Program-made: the position numbers and the translations under genes | Notes under the pieces: generated by a model | Database searches by the model: none | What the model was told of the DNA's origin: nothing | The model's input: only the letters and a program-made list of their open reading frames with translations | Assembly (NCBI GenBank): GCA_964425355.1 | Contig: CAYRMO010000006.1 | Location: forward strand, 1-47,883 | DNA: 47,883 nt | Reading direction: 5' to 3' | Source of the DNA: Litorimonas sp964425355 | GTDB taxonomy: Bacteria; Pseudomonadota; Alphaproteobacteria; Caulobacterales; Maricaulaceae | In this document: positions 1 through 9,280 of the stretch, piece by piece | Layout of the letters: each line of letters begins with the position of its first letter | Numbering within the stretch: position 1 is the stretch's first letter

Positions 1-1797
1 GCGGGTACATTCCCTTGCGAACAAGACATCATTATCGAAGATAAAGATGGCTGCGCCGCCTTTGTCGGTCGTGTTGTTAAAGGCGTGAAAAACGGGCCTT
101 CGCCGCAATGGTTGCAGGATCAGTTAAAATCGATTGGCCTCAGACCCATTTCGGCTTTGGTCGATATCACCAATTTCATCACCTATGACCGTGCCCGTCC
201 TTTGCATATTTATGATCTAGATAAGGTGAAGGGTGCCATCACGGTCAGGCTCGGCAAAGATGAAGCTTTTGATGCGCTTGATGACAAGTCTTATAAGGCC
301 AGCGCGTCTGATGTTGCTATTACGGATGAAAGCGGGATTTTAGGTCTCGGCGGAATTGTCGGTGGCGTCACGACGGGCGTTGATGAAAATACAAGTAATA
401 TCCTGATCGAGAGCGCCTATTTCGATCCACTTACCATCCGTCGCTCCGCCAAACGTCTGGGTGTTAACTCAGATGCCAAATACCGCTTTGAACGCGGGGT
501 CGACACAGACGGCCTAATCAAAGGCGCAGAACTTGCCACCCAAATGGTTCTGGATATTTGTGGCGGCGAAGCCAGTGAAATTAAAATTGCGGGCGACATC
601 CCAGCCCTTCCACAAGATGTGTCTTTTGATCCCGCCCTTGTGAAACGATTGACAGGTCTAGAGCTTGATGCATCCGCCATGGAAAAAATCCTTACGGATT
701 TGGGGCTTGGCGTCGCCCAGGGCGAGACATGGACGATATCGGTTCCGGGCGCGCGTCGCGACATGACCGAGGGCGCAGATGTTGTTGAAGAAATTGCACG
801 TATTCACGGCTTCCATAATCTGGAGGCTATCAGCCTGCCACCGCTTCCCGGTCGTCGTGAACCGACGGCAACCCTAACCCAGAACAGGACCCGTCTTGCT
901 CGTCGGGCGTTGGCGGCGCGCGGTATTGATGAAGCTGTGACCTGGTCTTTTGTCCTGAAAGATCATGCGGAGCTGTTTGATGGTGGCGCGGATGCACTGG
1001 CCCTCGATAATCCAATCTCTGCGGATTTGAACTGGATGCGTCCGACCGCACTGATCCACCTTATCCTGGCCGGACAAAGAAGTGCCGATCGTGGCTATCC
1101 CGGCGCGGCCTTGTTTGAACTCGGGCCGATCTTTCAAGGCACAGAGCCTGATCAACAGTCTCTTTCATTGGCAGCTATGCGTCGCGTTGAAGCGCCACGT
1201 GATTGGGCAGGTGCAACGGAAATTACGGCGCTGACCGCAAAAGAAGACGCCATCGCGGCGCTTGCAACTATGGGATCTCCAACGGCAAATCTACAAATCA
1301 TGGAGGCTGTTGGCGAATATTGGCATCCCGGACGATCAGCGTCTTTCAGACTAGGTCCAAAAAACGTATTGGCCAGTTTTGGTGAGCTGCATCCGCGTGT
1401 CCTCAAAGCTATGGGGATCGAAGGTCGGGTTGTCGGTTTTGAGATTGCGCCAGAAAATCTGCCAAAGCCGAAAAAGAAAACCAATAGCAAAGCCAAGCCA
1501 GCACTGGCGCTATCGGACTTCATGCCGGTTCATCGCGACTTCGCTTTTATCGTAACTGAGGACACAAAAGCTGGCGATATTATCCGCGCCGCCAAAGGGG
1601 CCGATAAACAGCTCATTTCCGAGGTCAATTTGTTTGACGTTTACCGGGGCAAAGGTGTTGAGGACGGCCATAAGAGCTTGGCCATTGACGTCACCTTATC
1701 GCCAAAGACGGAAACGCTGACAGATAGCGAGATTGAAGCTGTGTGTAGCAAAATCATTGAGAAAGTCATGAAAGCGGGTGGGCGGTTGCGCGGATAG
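1..1797 (+). CDS. pheT: Phenylalanine--tRNA ligase beta subunit, 5'-truncated by window edge
   Basis: PheT pairs with PheS to charge tRNA-Phe in the cytoplasm. The reading frame is open from base 1, so the N-terminal part (about 200 residues of a usual ~800) lies outside the window. The visible part starts at the end of the EMAP-like/tRNA-binding region. It continues through B3/B4 editing (SPQWLQDQLKSIGLRPISALVDITNF), B5 and the catalytic-like core. It ends in a ferredoxin-fold anticodon-binding domain with PVHRDFAFIV, LFDVYRGKG, KSLAI and a terminal GGRLRG. The ATG at base 85 is internal and is not the start. A short lysine-rich stretch (KPKKKTNSKAK) sits just before the anticodon-binding domain. 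A hairpin with a T-run follows at 1817-1838. Confidence 0.97.
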   Translation, partial: AGTFPCEQDIIIEDKDGCAAFVGRVVKGVKNGPSPQWLQDQLKSIGLRPISALVDITNFITYDRARPLHIYDLDKVKGAITVRLGKDEAFDALDDKSYKASASDVAITDESGILGLGGIVGGVTTGVDENTSNILIESAYFDPLTIRRSAKRLGVNSDAKYRFERGVDTDGLIKGAELATQMVLDICGGEASEIKIAGDIPALPQDVSFDPALVKRLTGLELDASAMEKILTDLGLGVAQGETWTISVPGARRDMTEGADVVEEIARIHGFHNLEAISLPPLPGRREPTATLTQNRTRLARRALAARGIDEAVTWSFVLKDHAELFDGGADALALDNPISADLNWMRPTALIHLILAGQRSADRGYPGAALFELGPIFQGTEPDQQSLSLAAMRRVEAPRDWAGATEITALTAKEDAIAALATMGSPTANLQIMEAVGEYWHPGRSASFRLGPKNVLASFGELHPRVLKAMGIEGRVVGFEIAPENLPKPKKKTNSKAKPALALSDFMPVHRDFAFIVTEDTKAGDIIRAAKGADKQLISEVNLFDVYRGKGVEDGHKSLAIDVTLSPKTETLTDSEIEAVCSKIIEKVMKAGGRLRG

Positions 1798-1816
1798 TCG
1801 CCGCTTTCACCTCGCC

Positions 1817-1838
1817 CGACTTTACATAGTCGCATTTT
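1817..1838 (+). terminator. Probable Rho-independent terminator after pheT
   Basis: A 5-bp stem CGACT/AGTCG with a 6-nt loop is followed by CATTTTT, 20 bases after the pheT stop. The stem is short, so confidence is moderate. Confidence 0.45.
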
Positions 1839-1899
1839 TCATAGCGGCTTTGCAAAAACTGACCTCGCACCCAGCGTGTAAGTGTCCTATGTATAAGCT

Positions 1900-2349
1900 A
1901 TGACGCGGTATAGCTATCAAACGGATCCTTTGGTTCCCGAATTTGATGATCAACACCCCATTATGGTGTTTGATGGCTTTTGCGGCCTGTGTTCAGGCTT
2001 TATTGATTTCGTCTTTCGCCATGACCCACACGGAGACTTGCGGTTTCTACCGGCCCAAAGTGATCTCGGCGAAGCGCTTTTTCGTCATTATGACTTAAAA
2101 CGTGGTGATGCTGATTATGACACCATGCTCCTTATTAAAGACGGCCATCTTTATACAAAAATGGATGCAGCGATCCGGATGATTTCTGATTTGGGTTGGC
2201 CTTGGAAAGCCATCAAGATAGCGCGCATCCTTCCGCCAGTCTTAGGCAATGCACTCTATAATGTGGTCGCCCGAAACCGCATAAGGTGGTTCGGCGCGCG
2301 ACAGAGCTGCCGGCTCCCCACTGCGCAAGAAAAGGCACGTTTCCTGTGA
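1900..2349 (+). CDS. DUF393 (DCC family) thiol-disulfide oxidoreductase-like protein
   Basis: This 149-residue protein has the DCC-family signature near its N-terminus: MVFDGFCGLCSGFIDF, with the paired cysteines in DGxCxxC form at about residues 29-32. That matches DUF393, a thioredoxin-like family of uncertain substrate. A second conserved block, ARILPPVLGNALYNVVARNRIRWFG, is also typical. There is no signal peptide, so it is probably cytoplasmic. Its TGA overlaps the GTG of the next gene by four bases (GTGA at 2346-2349), so the two are likely translationally coupled. The redox activity is inferred from the CxxC motif only. An AT-rich TATGTATAAG lies just upstream of the ATG, very close for a -10 element. 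Confidence 0.85.
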   Translation: MTRYSYQTDPLVPEFDDQHPIMVFDGFCGLCSGFIDFVFRHDPHGDLRFLPAQSDLGEALFRHYDLKRGDADYDTMLLIKDGHLYTKMDAAIRMISDLGWPWKAIKIARILPPVLGNALYNVVARNRIRWFGARQSCRLPTAQEKARFL

Positions 2350-3834
2350 AAATCTTGATCATTGGGGGATATGGCACATTTGGGTGTCGCATTGCGGAGC
2401 AATTATCTGACCAAATTGGATTCGAGATTACAATTGCCGGACGGTCCTTGGAAAAAGCANNNNNNNNNNNNNNNNNNNNNNNNNNNNNNNNNNNNNNNNN
2501 NNNNNNNNNNNNNNNNNNNNNNNNNNNNNNNNNNNNNNNNNNNNNNNNNNNNNNNNNNNGTCTCTGGCCTGTCGACTTGCTCTGTACTCTCAGCGATTGG
2601 CCTAAGATTAGTCGAAGACAGAATTGGGCCCATTGAGGACGTCACCATCGGCATCGGCCCCTCACCTAAGGCCGATCTAGGTCGAAATGTCGTTGCCGCA
2701 GTTGCTAATTATGCCGGACAAAAAAGCGTCACCGTCTTAAGAGAGGGCAAAACGGAGCTGGCCGCTGGTCTAACAGACGTTAGACGCGAAACCATATGTG
2801 CGCCGGGACAGCTCCCCTTGAAGCGCCTACCCTTCGCGCTTGCTGACGCACCCGATGCCCATAGCCTCCCGGCTGAATTTGAAACCTTGAATAACATCTG
2901 GACGGGGGCGGGGACGCGGCCGGTATTTCTACATCGCGGCCTTATTGGATTAGCCCGATTGAGATACAGGGTCGGCAAAGGCTCGCTTGCGGGATTTACA
3001 GATTTGTTTCATCGCGGAAAGCGTTTTTTTCGATGGGGAGACCATCGTGGTGGCATGTTTGTTTTAGGTAAAAATGAAACCGGAACAGCGAGTTGGCACC
3101 TTATCGCTGAAGGGGATGACGGACCCTATATCCCCACCCTTCCCGCCATTGCATTGGTCCGGAAAATGCGCGCGGGCACGCCCTTAAAGCCGGGGGCTTA
3201 TAGTGGCGAGGCGCTGATTGACTTGGAAGACATCGGGCCTGAGCTTGAGCGGTTCCGCATTACGCACGGCCTACAATATGATAGCTCCGATCTTGCTACA
3301 TATGAAAAGGTGATGGGGGATAGCTATAATCAGCTTCACCCCTCTATTCAAGATCTTCACCGCACGGGAGCGGGTCGTCACTTCAAAGGACATTGCGATA
3401 TAGAGAGAGGCCGCAATCCACTCGCCCATATTATCGCCTTCTTTTTCGGGTTCCCCAAATCAGGATCTAATATTCCCGTCGAGATTAAGATAACACCGGA
3501 CGCAAAAGGTGAGCTATGGGAACGGTTTTTTGATGGCAAACGTATGGCGAGCCACCATTCCATGGGGATGGGTCGCTGGTCCAGACATGTCACAGAACGG
3601 TTTGGCCCCATCTCTGTTCATATGGCTATTTTAAATGAAAACGGAAATATGCGCATCCATACGCGGGGCTGGTCTTTATTCGGATTGCCACTTCCGAAAT
3701 TTCTTCGACCGGGCGGCGATGTTTATGAGACAGATGACGATGGACGGTTCAAATTTTACGTTGACCTGCGCGCCCCCTTAATTGGGCGGATGTGTCGCTA
3801 TGTTGGTTATTTTGAACCTATGGAGCCTAATTAA
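2346..3834 (+). CDS. Saccharopine dehydrogenase-like NAD(P)-binding protein with C-terminal DUF4166 (interrupted by assembly gap)
   Basis: The start is GTG at 2346, giving VKILIIGGYGTFGCRIAEQL, a Rossmann GxGxxG-type nucleotide-binding start. It reads in frame 3 up to the N-run at 2460-2559. After the gap the coding frame is frame 1 and runs from VSGLSTCSVLSAIGL to the stop at 3834. The frame change falls at the 100-N placeholder, so it is best read as unknown gap length, not a real frameshift. The C-terminal ~190 residues (LHPSIQDLHRTGAGRHFKG, HHSMGMGRWSRHVTERFG, GDVYETDDDGRFKFYVDL) match the DUF4166 region found at the end of saccharopine-dehydrogenase-like proteins. The reaction is unknown. 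Coupling to the DUF393 gene suggests a shared role. An alternative start at 2362 in frame 1 would destroy the Rossmann motif and is rejected. Confidence 0.75.
2460..2559. other. Scaffold gap (100 N)
   Basis: Exactly 100 consecutive N, the usual placeholder for a gap of unknown length. It interrupts the saccharopine-dehydrogenase-like gene, and the coding frame differs on its two sides. Confidence 0.98.
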
Positions 3835-3932
3835 AATCATATTCACTTTTGTCCCTCGAAAAATCTGAATTGACCTCTTTTCCCGAATTCCTACGCCTAC
3901 CTAGTTAGAGGCACAGTGTTTTGGAGGGTGAT

Positions 3933-6521
3933 GTGTTTGCTCGTATAAAAAAAATTTCAAATTTGGCTCTAATTGGAACGGCTTGGTTCCTAATTGGATG
4001 TTCAGGGAATAATGACGGAGATGCAACGGAGATGCCGGCGCCTCCTATTGCCGATGTAACGGCTCCGATTGTTAGTTTTTCGCCAGCAACCTTGACCCTA
4101 GACTCAGGCATGACAGGCACATCAACTTTGACCGCAAGCGATAATATTGGCGTCACCAGTGGGCCTGACGTCACATGTACAAATGGGGGAAATTTTGATG
4201 TAGCCAGTAACAGCTTCACAGCTGACACTGTGACAACAAATACTGAAACCATATGCACGGCGACAGCAGGCGACGCGGCGGGGAATGAAGGAACGGCTAC
4301 ACTGACCGTTACAATAAATGCGCCACCCGTATCAGACGCGCTGACATGTCCAAGAACGCTTCCACCCGTCGCGTCTGGGTCATGCGATATCGTCACTGGG
4401 ACTGGCGACGCGACCTTGATACAAGGAGATGTCCTGCTTCCAACAGGCCTTCAAAAAAATGGCGAAATTTTAATTCAAGACGAAAATATTGTCTGCACGG
4501 GGTGTGACTGCAGCGACGAGCCCCAATTCGCCGCCGCGACCATGCTAACCTGTACAGATGCGGTGATCTCTCCAGGCCTCATTAATGGTCGTGTAAGCTC
4601 CACCTTCAGCTATAATCCGCCTTTCAATAATATCGATAAATATCAGCAAAGACATGATTGGCGCAGAGGTGCAAGGGGATTTAATAGGCTTTCATTATCT
4701 TTAGGAGGCGGTACCAACCAAGTCGAATGGGAAGAATTAAGAAGTGTTTTGGCTGGCGTTACCAGTGCTGTTTCAAGTGGAGGTACAGAGGGTATGATTA
4801 GAAATTTGGATCGCGCGAGTGATAACGGATTTCCAGGCCGTGATGACACTGATATTGAGACGTTCCCCTTGGGCGATGCTGATGGAACGCAACTTGCGAG
4901 CGGATGCGCCTATCCGGATATAGAAGACCGAATGCCCACCAATTCAGCAGTCTGGACAATTGCCGAAGGCATTGACGCCGAAGCCCGAAATGAATTTCTA
5001 TGTTTATCTGGTGTGGGAACAGGCAGTGAAGATATTCTGGAAGCTCCTATCGCTATATTCAGCGGCGCCGGCCTCACACATGATGATATTGTTGACACAG
5101 TCTCAAGAGGCACAAGGCTAGTCTGGGCGCCTCGATCTGATACGTCTTTATACGGGAATACGGCTATGGTTCCGACGTTCAAGGCGGCCGGAGCCAAAAT
5201 TGGGTTAGGAACGAGCTTTTCCGCCTCTGGTTCAGCGAATATGGCACGCGAACTGTCTTGCGCTGCCGAATGGAGCGATCGCTGGGATAACGTCTTTACG
5301 GATAAAGAACTTGTAGACTTAGCCACGATTAATGTGGCGCAACTCGCGGGATATGGTGACCTGATCGGAGAAATTGCGGTTAATAAAGTCGCAGATATTA
5401 CAATCTGGAATACCGAAAATAATGACGATCTGAGAGCGATCATTAATGCAGAAAATAGAGATGTTGCGCTCGTTATGCGTGGGGGCATACCACTTTACGG
5501 CGAAGACACTCTTATTCAAACGCTTGCTCCAGCTGATAATTGTGAGCAAATTGACGTTTGCGGAGGTACCAAACGTATTTGCGCAGAACGAGAATTTGGG
5601 GAAAGTTTTGCTAGTATTACTGCCAACGCTCCAGCAGGCGCTTACGACCTCTTTGTATGCGGCGCCTGGCCGAATGAACCCTCATGTACGCCGTCGCGGG
5701 CTGTGCCAGACGCCTATACGGGTATAGCTGGTGCAGGTGATATGGATGGAGACAATGTCGATGATGCGATAGATAATTGTGTCGGTGTGTTTAACCCACC
5801 AACCCCTTTAAATCCGGGTGTACAAGCCGATAGTGATGGGGATGGATTAGGTGATCTATGTGACCTCCCTGAATCTGTTGCGCCGATCGGAGGGTTTGAT
5901 CCAGCGCCCGTAGAATTGACAACCATATATGAGGTGAAAACGAATCCAGATTTACTGGACGAATTTGTGACCATAAATGACATGGTTGTTACTGCCGTCG
6001 CCGATAATGGATTTTGGTCACAGCTTTCGTCACTCAGCGACGAGTTCATTGGTGTTGAAAATTCTGGTATCTTTACATTTACAGGCACAGACCCACAGCT
6101 TTCGATCGGAGATCGTATTTCGATTGAACAGGCTCGGGTGAACGACTTCTTCGCGCAAATTCAACTAAGCAACGCGCCTATCATTGTAGTTGAGGAGAGT
6201 GGTCTAATCATTGCACCAACCGTGCTAGATGGAGCTGCGCTTCAAAATCTGATCGCGGCGCAATCCACCAGCCCCTTTGAAGGCGCATTAATTACCGTAG
6301 AGAATGTCAGTGTCACAGACGCGACGCCCAGCGCGGGACCGGGGGACACTGGAGAGAATGAGTTCGAGATTGCGTCAGGCCTAAGAGTTGATGACTTGCT
6401 CTTTTTGATCGACCCTCAACCGAGTTTGAACGACAACTTCATATCAATAACCGGTCCGGTATCTTTCAGAAATGATTTTTTAAAATTACTTCCAAGAGAC
6501 CAAAGCGATGTTGCCCAGTGA
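3933..6521 (+). CDS. Large lipoprotein with Ig-like, degenerate amidohydrolase-like and thrombospondin type 3-like regions
   Basis: An upstream TTG at 3921 is in frame. GTG 3933 is preferred because GGAGGG lies 5 bases upstream and it gives a normal lipoprotein signal (ALIGTAWFLIGC, lipobox IGC). An Ig-like domain follows the signal (APIVSFSPATLTLDSG...GNEGTATLTVTI), then an amidohydrolase-like barrel at about 4340-5535. The barrel keeps family landmarks such as ISPGLIN, RHDWRRG, AEGIDAEARNEF, LVWAPRS, SLYGNTA and a C-terminal KVADITIWN. The positions that normally hold metal ligands read R/S, T, S and S instead of H/H, H, H and D, so hydrolase activity is doubtful. After the barrel come calcium-type DxDGDxxDDxxDNC and DSDGDGLGDLCD motifs (thrombospondin type 3-like), then a beta-rich region from about 5900, possibly OB-like. 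It is probably outer-membrane or surface anchored. Its function is unknown. Confidence 0.8.
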   Translation: MFARIKKISNLALIGTAWFLIGCSGNNDGDATEMPAPPIADVTAPIVSFSPATLTLDSGMTGTSTLTASDNIGVTSGPDVTCTNGGNFDVASNSFTADTVTTNTETICTATAGDAAGNEGTATLTVTINAPPVSDALTCPRTLPPVASGSCDIVTGTGDATLIQGDVLLPTGLQKNGEILIQDENIVCTGCDCSDEPQFAAATMLTCTDAVISPGLINGRVSSTFSYNPPFNNIDKYQQRHDWRRGARGFNRLSLSLGGGTNQVEWEELRSVLAGVTSAVSSGGTEGMIRNLDRASDNGFPGRDDTDIETFPLGDADGTQLASGCAYPDIEDRMPTNSAVWTIAEGIDAEARNEFLCLSGVGTGSEDILEAPIAIFSGAGLTHDDIVDTVSRGTRLVWAPRSDTSLYGNTAMVPTFKAAGAKIGLGTSFSASGSANMARELSCAAEWSDRWDNVFTDKELVDLATINVAQLAGYGDLIGEIAVNKVADITIWNTENNDDLRAIINAENRDVALVMRGGIPLYGEDTLIQTLAPADNCEQIDVCGGTKRICAEREFGESFASITANAPAGAYDLFVCGAWPNEPSCTPSRAVPDAYTGIAGAGDMDGDNVDDAIDNCVGVFNPPTPLNPGVQADSDGDGLGDLCDLPESVAPIGGFDPAPVELTTIYEVKTNPDLLDEFVTINDMVVTAVADNGFWSQLSSLSDEFIGVENSGIFTFTGTDPQLSIGDRISIEQARVNDFFAQIQLSNAPIIVVEESGLIIAPTVLDGAALQNLIAAQSTSPFEGALITVENVSVTDATPSAGPGDTGENEFEIASGLRVDDLLFLIDPQPSLNDNFISITGPVSFRNDFLKLLPRDQSDVAQ

Positions 6522-6540
6522 CCGTTTAGCTGGGGCAATT

Positions 6541-6572
6541 GATGAAATAGGCGTTAAACAGCCTGTTTCATC
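6541..6572. terminator. Hairpin between convergent genes
   Basis: A 12-bp stem, GATGAAATAGGC with GCCTGTTTCATC (one T.G wobble) and an 8-nt loop, lies between the ends of the plus-strand lipoprotein gene and the minus-strand EipA-like gene. There is no long T-run on either side, so it could be a bidirectional terminator or an mRNA 3'-end stabiliser. Confidence 0.55.
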
Positions 6573-6590
6573 TCAAAAGCTTAAGGGGGT

Positions 6591-7256
6591 CTAAATCGGA
6601 ATGATGCCACGCTTTTTTGTAAAGCTGGTATAGCCAATATTGGCGCCTAGCCTCACACCTGCGCCCGCCCGCACTGGCGCGAGCGTTATGCCATTGGCGC
6701 GTTGATAGTGGACGGCCATTCCCGCGACAAGATAGGCAGACCCATCAACACCTGGGAAGCGGCGGTAAATATCTTGTGGATCATCAAGATCATAAACGAG
6801 GGTGAAAACGCGGCTGACTTCGGCACCGGCATCCAAGCCAACAGTTGGGCCTTGCCAATAAACTTTCTGGGTTCGGCCATCTTTCATCCAAAGCGTGCCC
6901 TTACCATATTTCAGGCCAAAGATCAGAGCCCCGCCGCCCTCTTCGCCTGTAATATAGCCAACGGGGCGGCCTTGTTTCTCGAACAAATCTTCAATAGCTG
7001 AAGCGGCACTTTCGGCCGTCACACCCAAATGATCAGAAATCGCCGCCACAAGCTCGGTATCATTATAGCTTTGCGTTTGCGTCTTGGCCGTTTGACCTTG
7101 TGGATAGCCATTTGGGTTATTTTGGTTAGATGATGTCGAGGCACAGCCGGTCAGCGCAAGGGCAGATGCGCAAAGCAGCATTACCGCCACACTCGTCCAA
7201 TTGAGGTTCAGCTTAGAAATTGTCGTTTTCATCATATTATCCATGTCAAACATCAT
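6591..7256 (-). CDS. DUF1134 / EipA-like envelope lipoprotein
   Basis: This 221-residue protein carries a lipoprotein-type signal (SVAVMLLCASALALTGCAS, lipobox LTGC), then a Gln/Asn/Thr-rich linker and a DUF1134 domain. Typical stretches are AASAIEDLFEKQGRPVGYITG, GGGALIFGLKYGKG, VYWQGPTVGLDAGAEVSRVFTLVY and AVHYQRANGITLAPVRAGAGVRLG. DUF1134 proteins include Brucella EipA, a periplasmic protein needed for envelope integrity. The same role is inferred here from family membership. Several in-frame ATGs (MMFDMDNMM) precede the signal peptide, so the exact start is uncertain. The ATG pair directly before KTTISK would also give a good signal. It is convergent with the large lipoprotein gene and shares the hairpin at 6541-6572. 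Confidence 0.85.
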   Translation of the reverse strand: MMFDMDNMMKTTISKLNLNWTSVAVMLLCASALALTGCASTSSNQNNPNGYPQGQTAKTQTQSYNDTELVAAISDHLGVTAESAASAIEDLFEKQGRPVGYITGEEGGGALIFGLKYGKGTLWMKDGRTQKVYWQGPTVGLDAGAEVSRVFTLVYDLDDPQDIYRRFPGVDGSAYLVAGMAVHYQRANGITLAPVRAGAGVRLGANIGYTSFTKKRGIIPI

Positions 7257-7424
7257 AGTTAAGACAGGGTTAAGAATAGCTATCTGCTTGCTTAAGTCTC
7301 GGTAAGGGTGTGGTCATTTTTATACCGACAAAGAGAGGCATAGAACATAAAAAACTGATCCAGAATCGACTTGCGACAGCACGCCCGACTTGCTTTGCGA
7401 GGCCTGCACGCTACATAGCGGTCT

Positions 7425-9239
7425 ATGTCACAGAGTACTGATCAAAGCCTTATCCGGAATTTCTCCATTGTCGCCCATATCGACCATGGGAAATCAACTT
7501 TGGCCGACCGGCTGATATCTTATACCGGCGGTCTATCCGATCGGGAAATGTCCGAGCAGGTCCTCGATAATATGGATATTGAAAAAGAGCGCGGTATTAC
7601 GATTAAAGCTCAGACCGTGCGCCTTGAATATCCGGCCAAGGACGGCAAAACCTATATCCTCAATCTGATGGATACGCCGGGCCATGTGGATTTCGCCTAT
7701 GAAGTCTCGCGCTCGCTCTCGGCCTGTGAAGGCTCGATTTTGGTGGTCGATGCCAGCCAAGGTGTTGAGGCCCAGACTTTGGCCAATGTCTATCAGGCGA
7801 TTGAACATGATCATGAGATTGTCCCTGTCCTCAATAAGATTGATCTGCCGGCAGCTGAGCCCGACCGCGTGAAACAACAAATTGAAGATGTGATCGGCCT
7901 AGATACAACAGATGCGGTGGAATGTTCCGCCAAGTCCGGCATTGGTATCCCTGATGTCCTTGAAGCCATTGTCGCCCGCCTGCCCGCCCCCTTGGAGGGT
8001 GATCCCAATGCGCCGCTCAAAGCCATGCTCGTCGATGCCTGGTACGATACCTATATGGGTGTGGTGGTTCTCTTCCGCGTCATTGAAGGCACGGTCAAAA
8101 AAGCTATGCGCATCCGGACTATGAATACGGGGGCGAGCTACACAGTCGATAAGGTCGGCGTCTTCCGGCCCAACCCGACAGATGTCAAAGAGATCGGCCC
8201 GGGCGAAGTTGGATTTTTAACGGCAAGTATCAAAGACGTCGCCGATGCCGCCGTGGGCGATACAATCACGGAAGATAAGCGCCCGACAGAAACGCCGCTC
8301 GGTGGATTTAAACCCGCACAGCCCGTCGTCTTTTGTGGAATTTTCCCCGTCGATGCCGCCGATTTTGAAGATCTTCGATCCGCTATGGGACGGTTAAGGC
8401 TTAATGATGCAAGTTTTAGTTTCGAAATGGAAACCTCTGCCGCGCTCGGTTTTGGCTTCCGTTGTGGCTTCTTAGGCCTGCTTCATCTGGAAATTATCCA
8501 AGAACGGCTTGAACGCGAATTTGATCTGGATCTGATTACGACAGCCCCAAGTGTTGTTTATACGCTTATGCTGCGGGACGGCTCAGACATGCAGCTTCAT
8601 AATCCGGCCGATATGCCCGATGTGATGAAGATTGATCATATTCAGGAACCCTGGATTAAAGCCACCATTATGACGCCGGATGAGCATTTGGGTGGAATAT
8701 TGAAACTTTGTCAGGACCGTCGCGGCATTCAGACCAATCTGGCCTATATTAATGGTCGCGCCATGGTCGAATATGAGCTGCCGCTCAATGAAGTCGTCTT
8801 TGATTTTTACGACCGACTCAAGTCTGTATCCAAAGGCTATGCAAGTTTTGATTATCAAGCCATTGGCCTGCGCGAGGGTGATCTGGTGAAAATGTCGATC
8901 CTCGTCAATAGCGATCCGGTCGATGCGCTCTCTATGTTGGTTCACCGCAATAATGCGGAAAGCCGCGGACGCCAAATGTGCGAACGCCTTAAAGAACTCA
9001 TCCCGCGCCATCTCTTTAAAATTCCGGTCCAGGCGGCCATTGGCGGCAAAATCATCGCCCGCGAAACCATAGCCGCCATGCGTAAAGACGTAACGGCCAA
9101 ATGCTATGGCGGCGATGCCTCCCGCAAAAGAAAGCTCTTGGACAAGCAGAAAAAAGGTAAAAAGCGCATGCGCCAATTCGGCCGCGTCGAAATCCCCCAA
9201 GAAGCCTTCATTGCAGCACTTAGAATGGACGATTCTTGA
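7425..9239 (+). CDS. lepA: Elongation factor 4 (back-translocating GTPase LepA)
   Basis: At 604 residues this is full length for LepA. It binds the ribosome and GTP and is linked to back-translocation or to ribosome assembly. The GTPase motifs are clear: AHIDHGKST (G1), RGITIK (G2 region), DTPGHVDF (G3), NKIDLP (G4) and SAKSG (G5). They are followed by EF-G-like domains and the LepA-specific basic C-terminal domain (GGDASRKRKLLDKQKKGKKRMRQ in part). The usual C-terminal ending QEAFIAAL is present. It is a stand-alone gene followed by two tandem hairpins. Confidence 0.98.
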   Translation: MSQSTDQSLIRNFSIVAHIDHGKSTLADRLISYTGGLSDREMSEQVLDNMDIEKERGITIKAQTVRLEYPAKDGKTYILNLMDTPGHVDFAYEVSRSLSACEGSILVVDASQGVEAQTLANVYQAIEHDHEIVPVLNKIDLPAAEPDRVKQQIEDVIGLDTTDAVECSAKSGIGIPDVLEAIVARLPAPLEGDPNAPLKAMLVDAWYDTYMGVVVLFRVIEGTVKKAMRIRTMNTGASYTVDKVGVFRPNPTDVKEIGPGEVGFLTASIKDVADAAVGDTITEDKRPTETPLGGFKPAQPVVFCGIFPVDAADFEDLRSAMGRLRLNDASFSFEMETSAALGFGFRCGFLGLLHLEIIQERLEREFDLDLITTAPSVVYTLMLRDGSDMQLHNPADMPDVMKIDHIQEPWIKATIMTPDEHLGGILKLCQDRRGIQTNLAYINGRAMVEYELPLNEVVFDFYDRLKSVSKGYASFDYQAIGLREGDLVKMSILVNSDPVDALSMLVHRNNAESRGRQMCERLKELIPRHLFKIPVQAAIGGKIIARETIAAMRKDVTAKCYGGDASRKRKLLDKQKKGKKRMRQFGRVEIPQEAFIAALRMDDS

Positions 9240-9280
9240 TTTCACCTTCGGTGAAAATTTTTAGTCCGGGGGACTAAAAA
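9240..9280 (+). terminator. Tandem hairpin terminators after lepA
   Basis: The first hairpin is TTTCACC-TTC-GGTGAAA at 9240-9256, followed by ATTTTT. The second, at 9258-9280, is TTTTTAGTCC-GGG-GGACTAAAAA, a perfect 10-bp stem. Both start immediately after the lepA stop. The rest of the spacer to 9507 holds only a short 6-bp hairpin (CGATGC-AGC-GCATCG, about 9313-9327) and an AT-rich stretch. Confidence 0.7.

Noticed and set aside
417..1523. Long minus-strand frames opposite pheT
   Set aside because: They mirror the codon structure of pheT, have no ribosome sites and no recognisable domains.
2362..2459. Start of the dehydrogenase-like gene at 2362 in frame 1
   Set aside because: It reads across the conserved Rossmann start in the wrong frame. 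The GTG at 2346 gives ILIIGGYGTFG and the overlap with the upstream gene.
4910..5549. Minus-strand frames opposite the large lipoprotein
   Set aside because: Antisense shadows with no signal peptide and no domain. The plus-strand gene has a ribosome site and a lipobox.
8583..9245. 220-residue minus-strand frame opposite the lepA 3' half
   Set aside because: It lies entirely antisense to a highly conserved gene and its composition follows the lepA codons.
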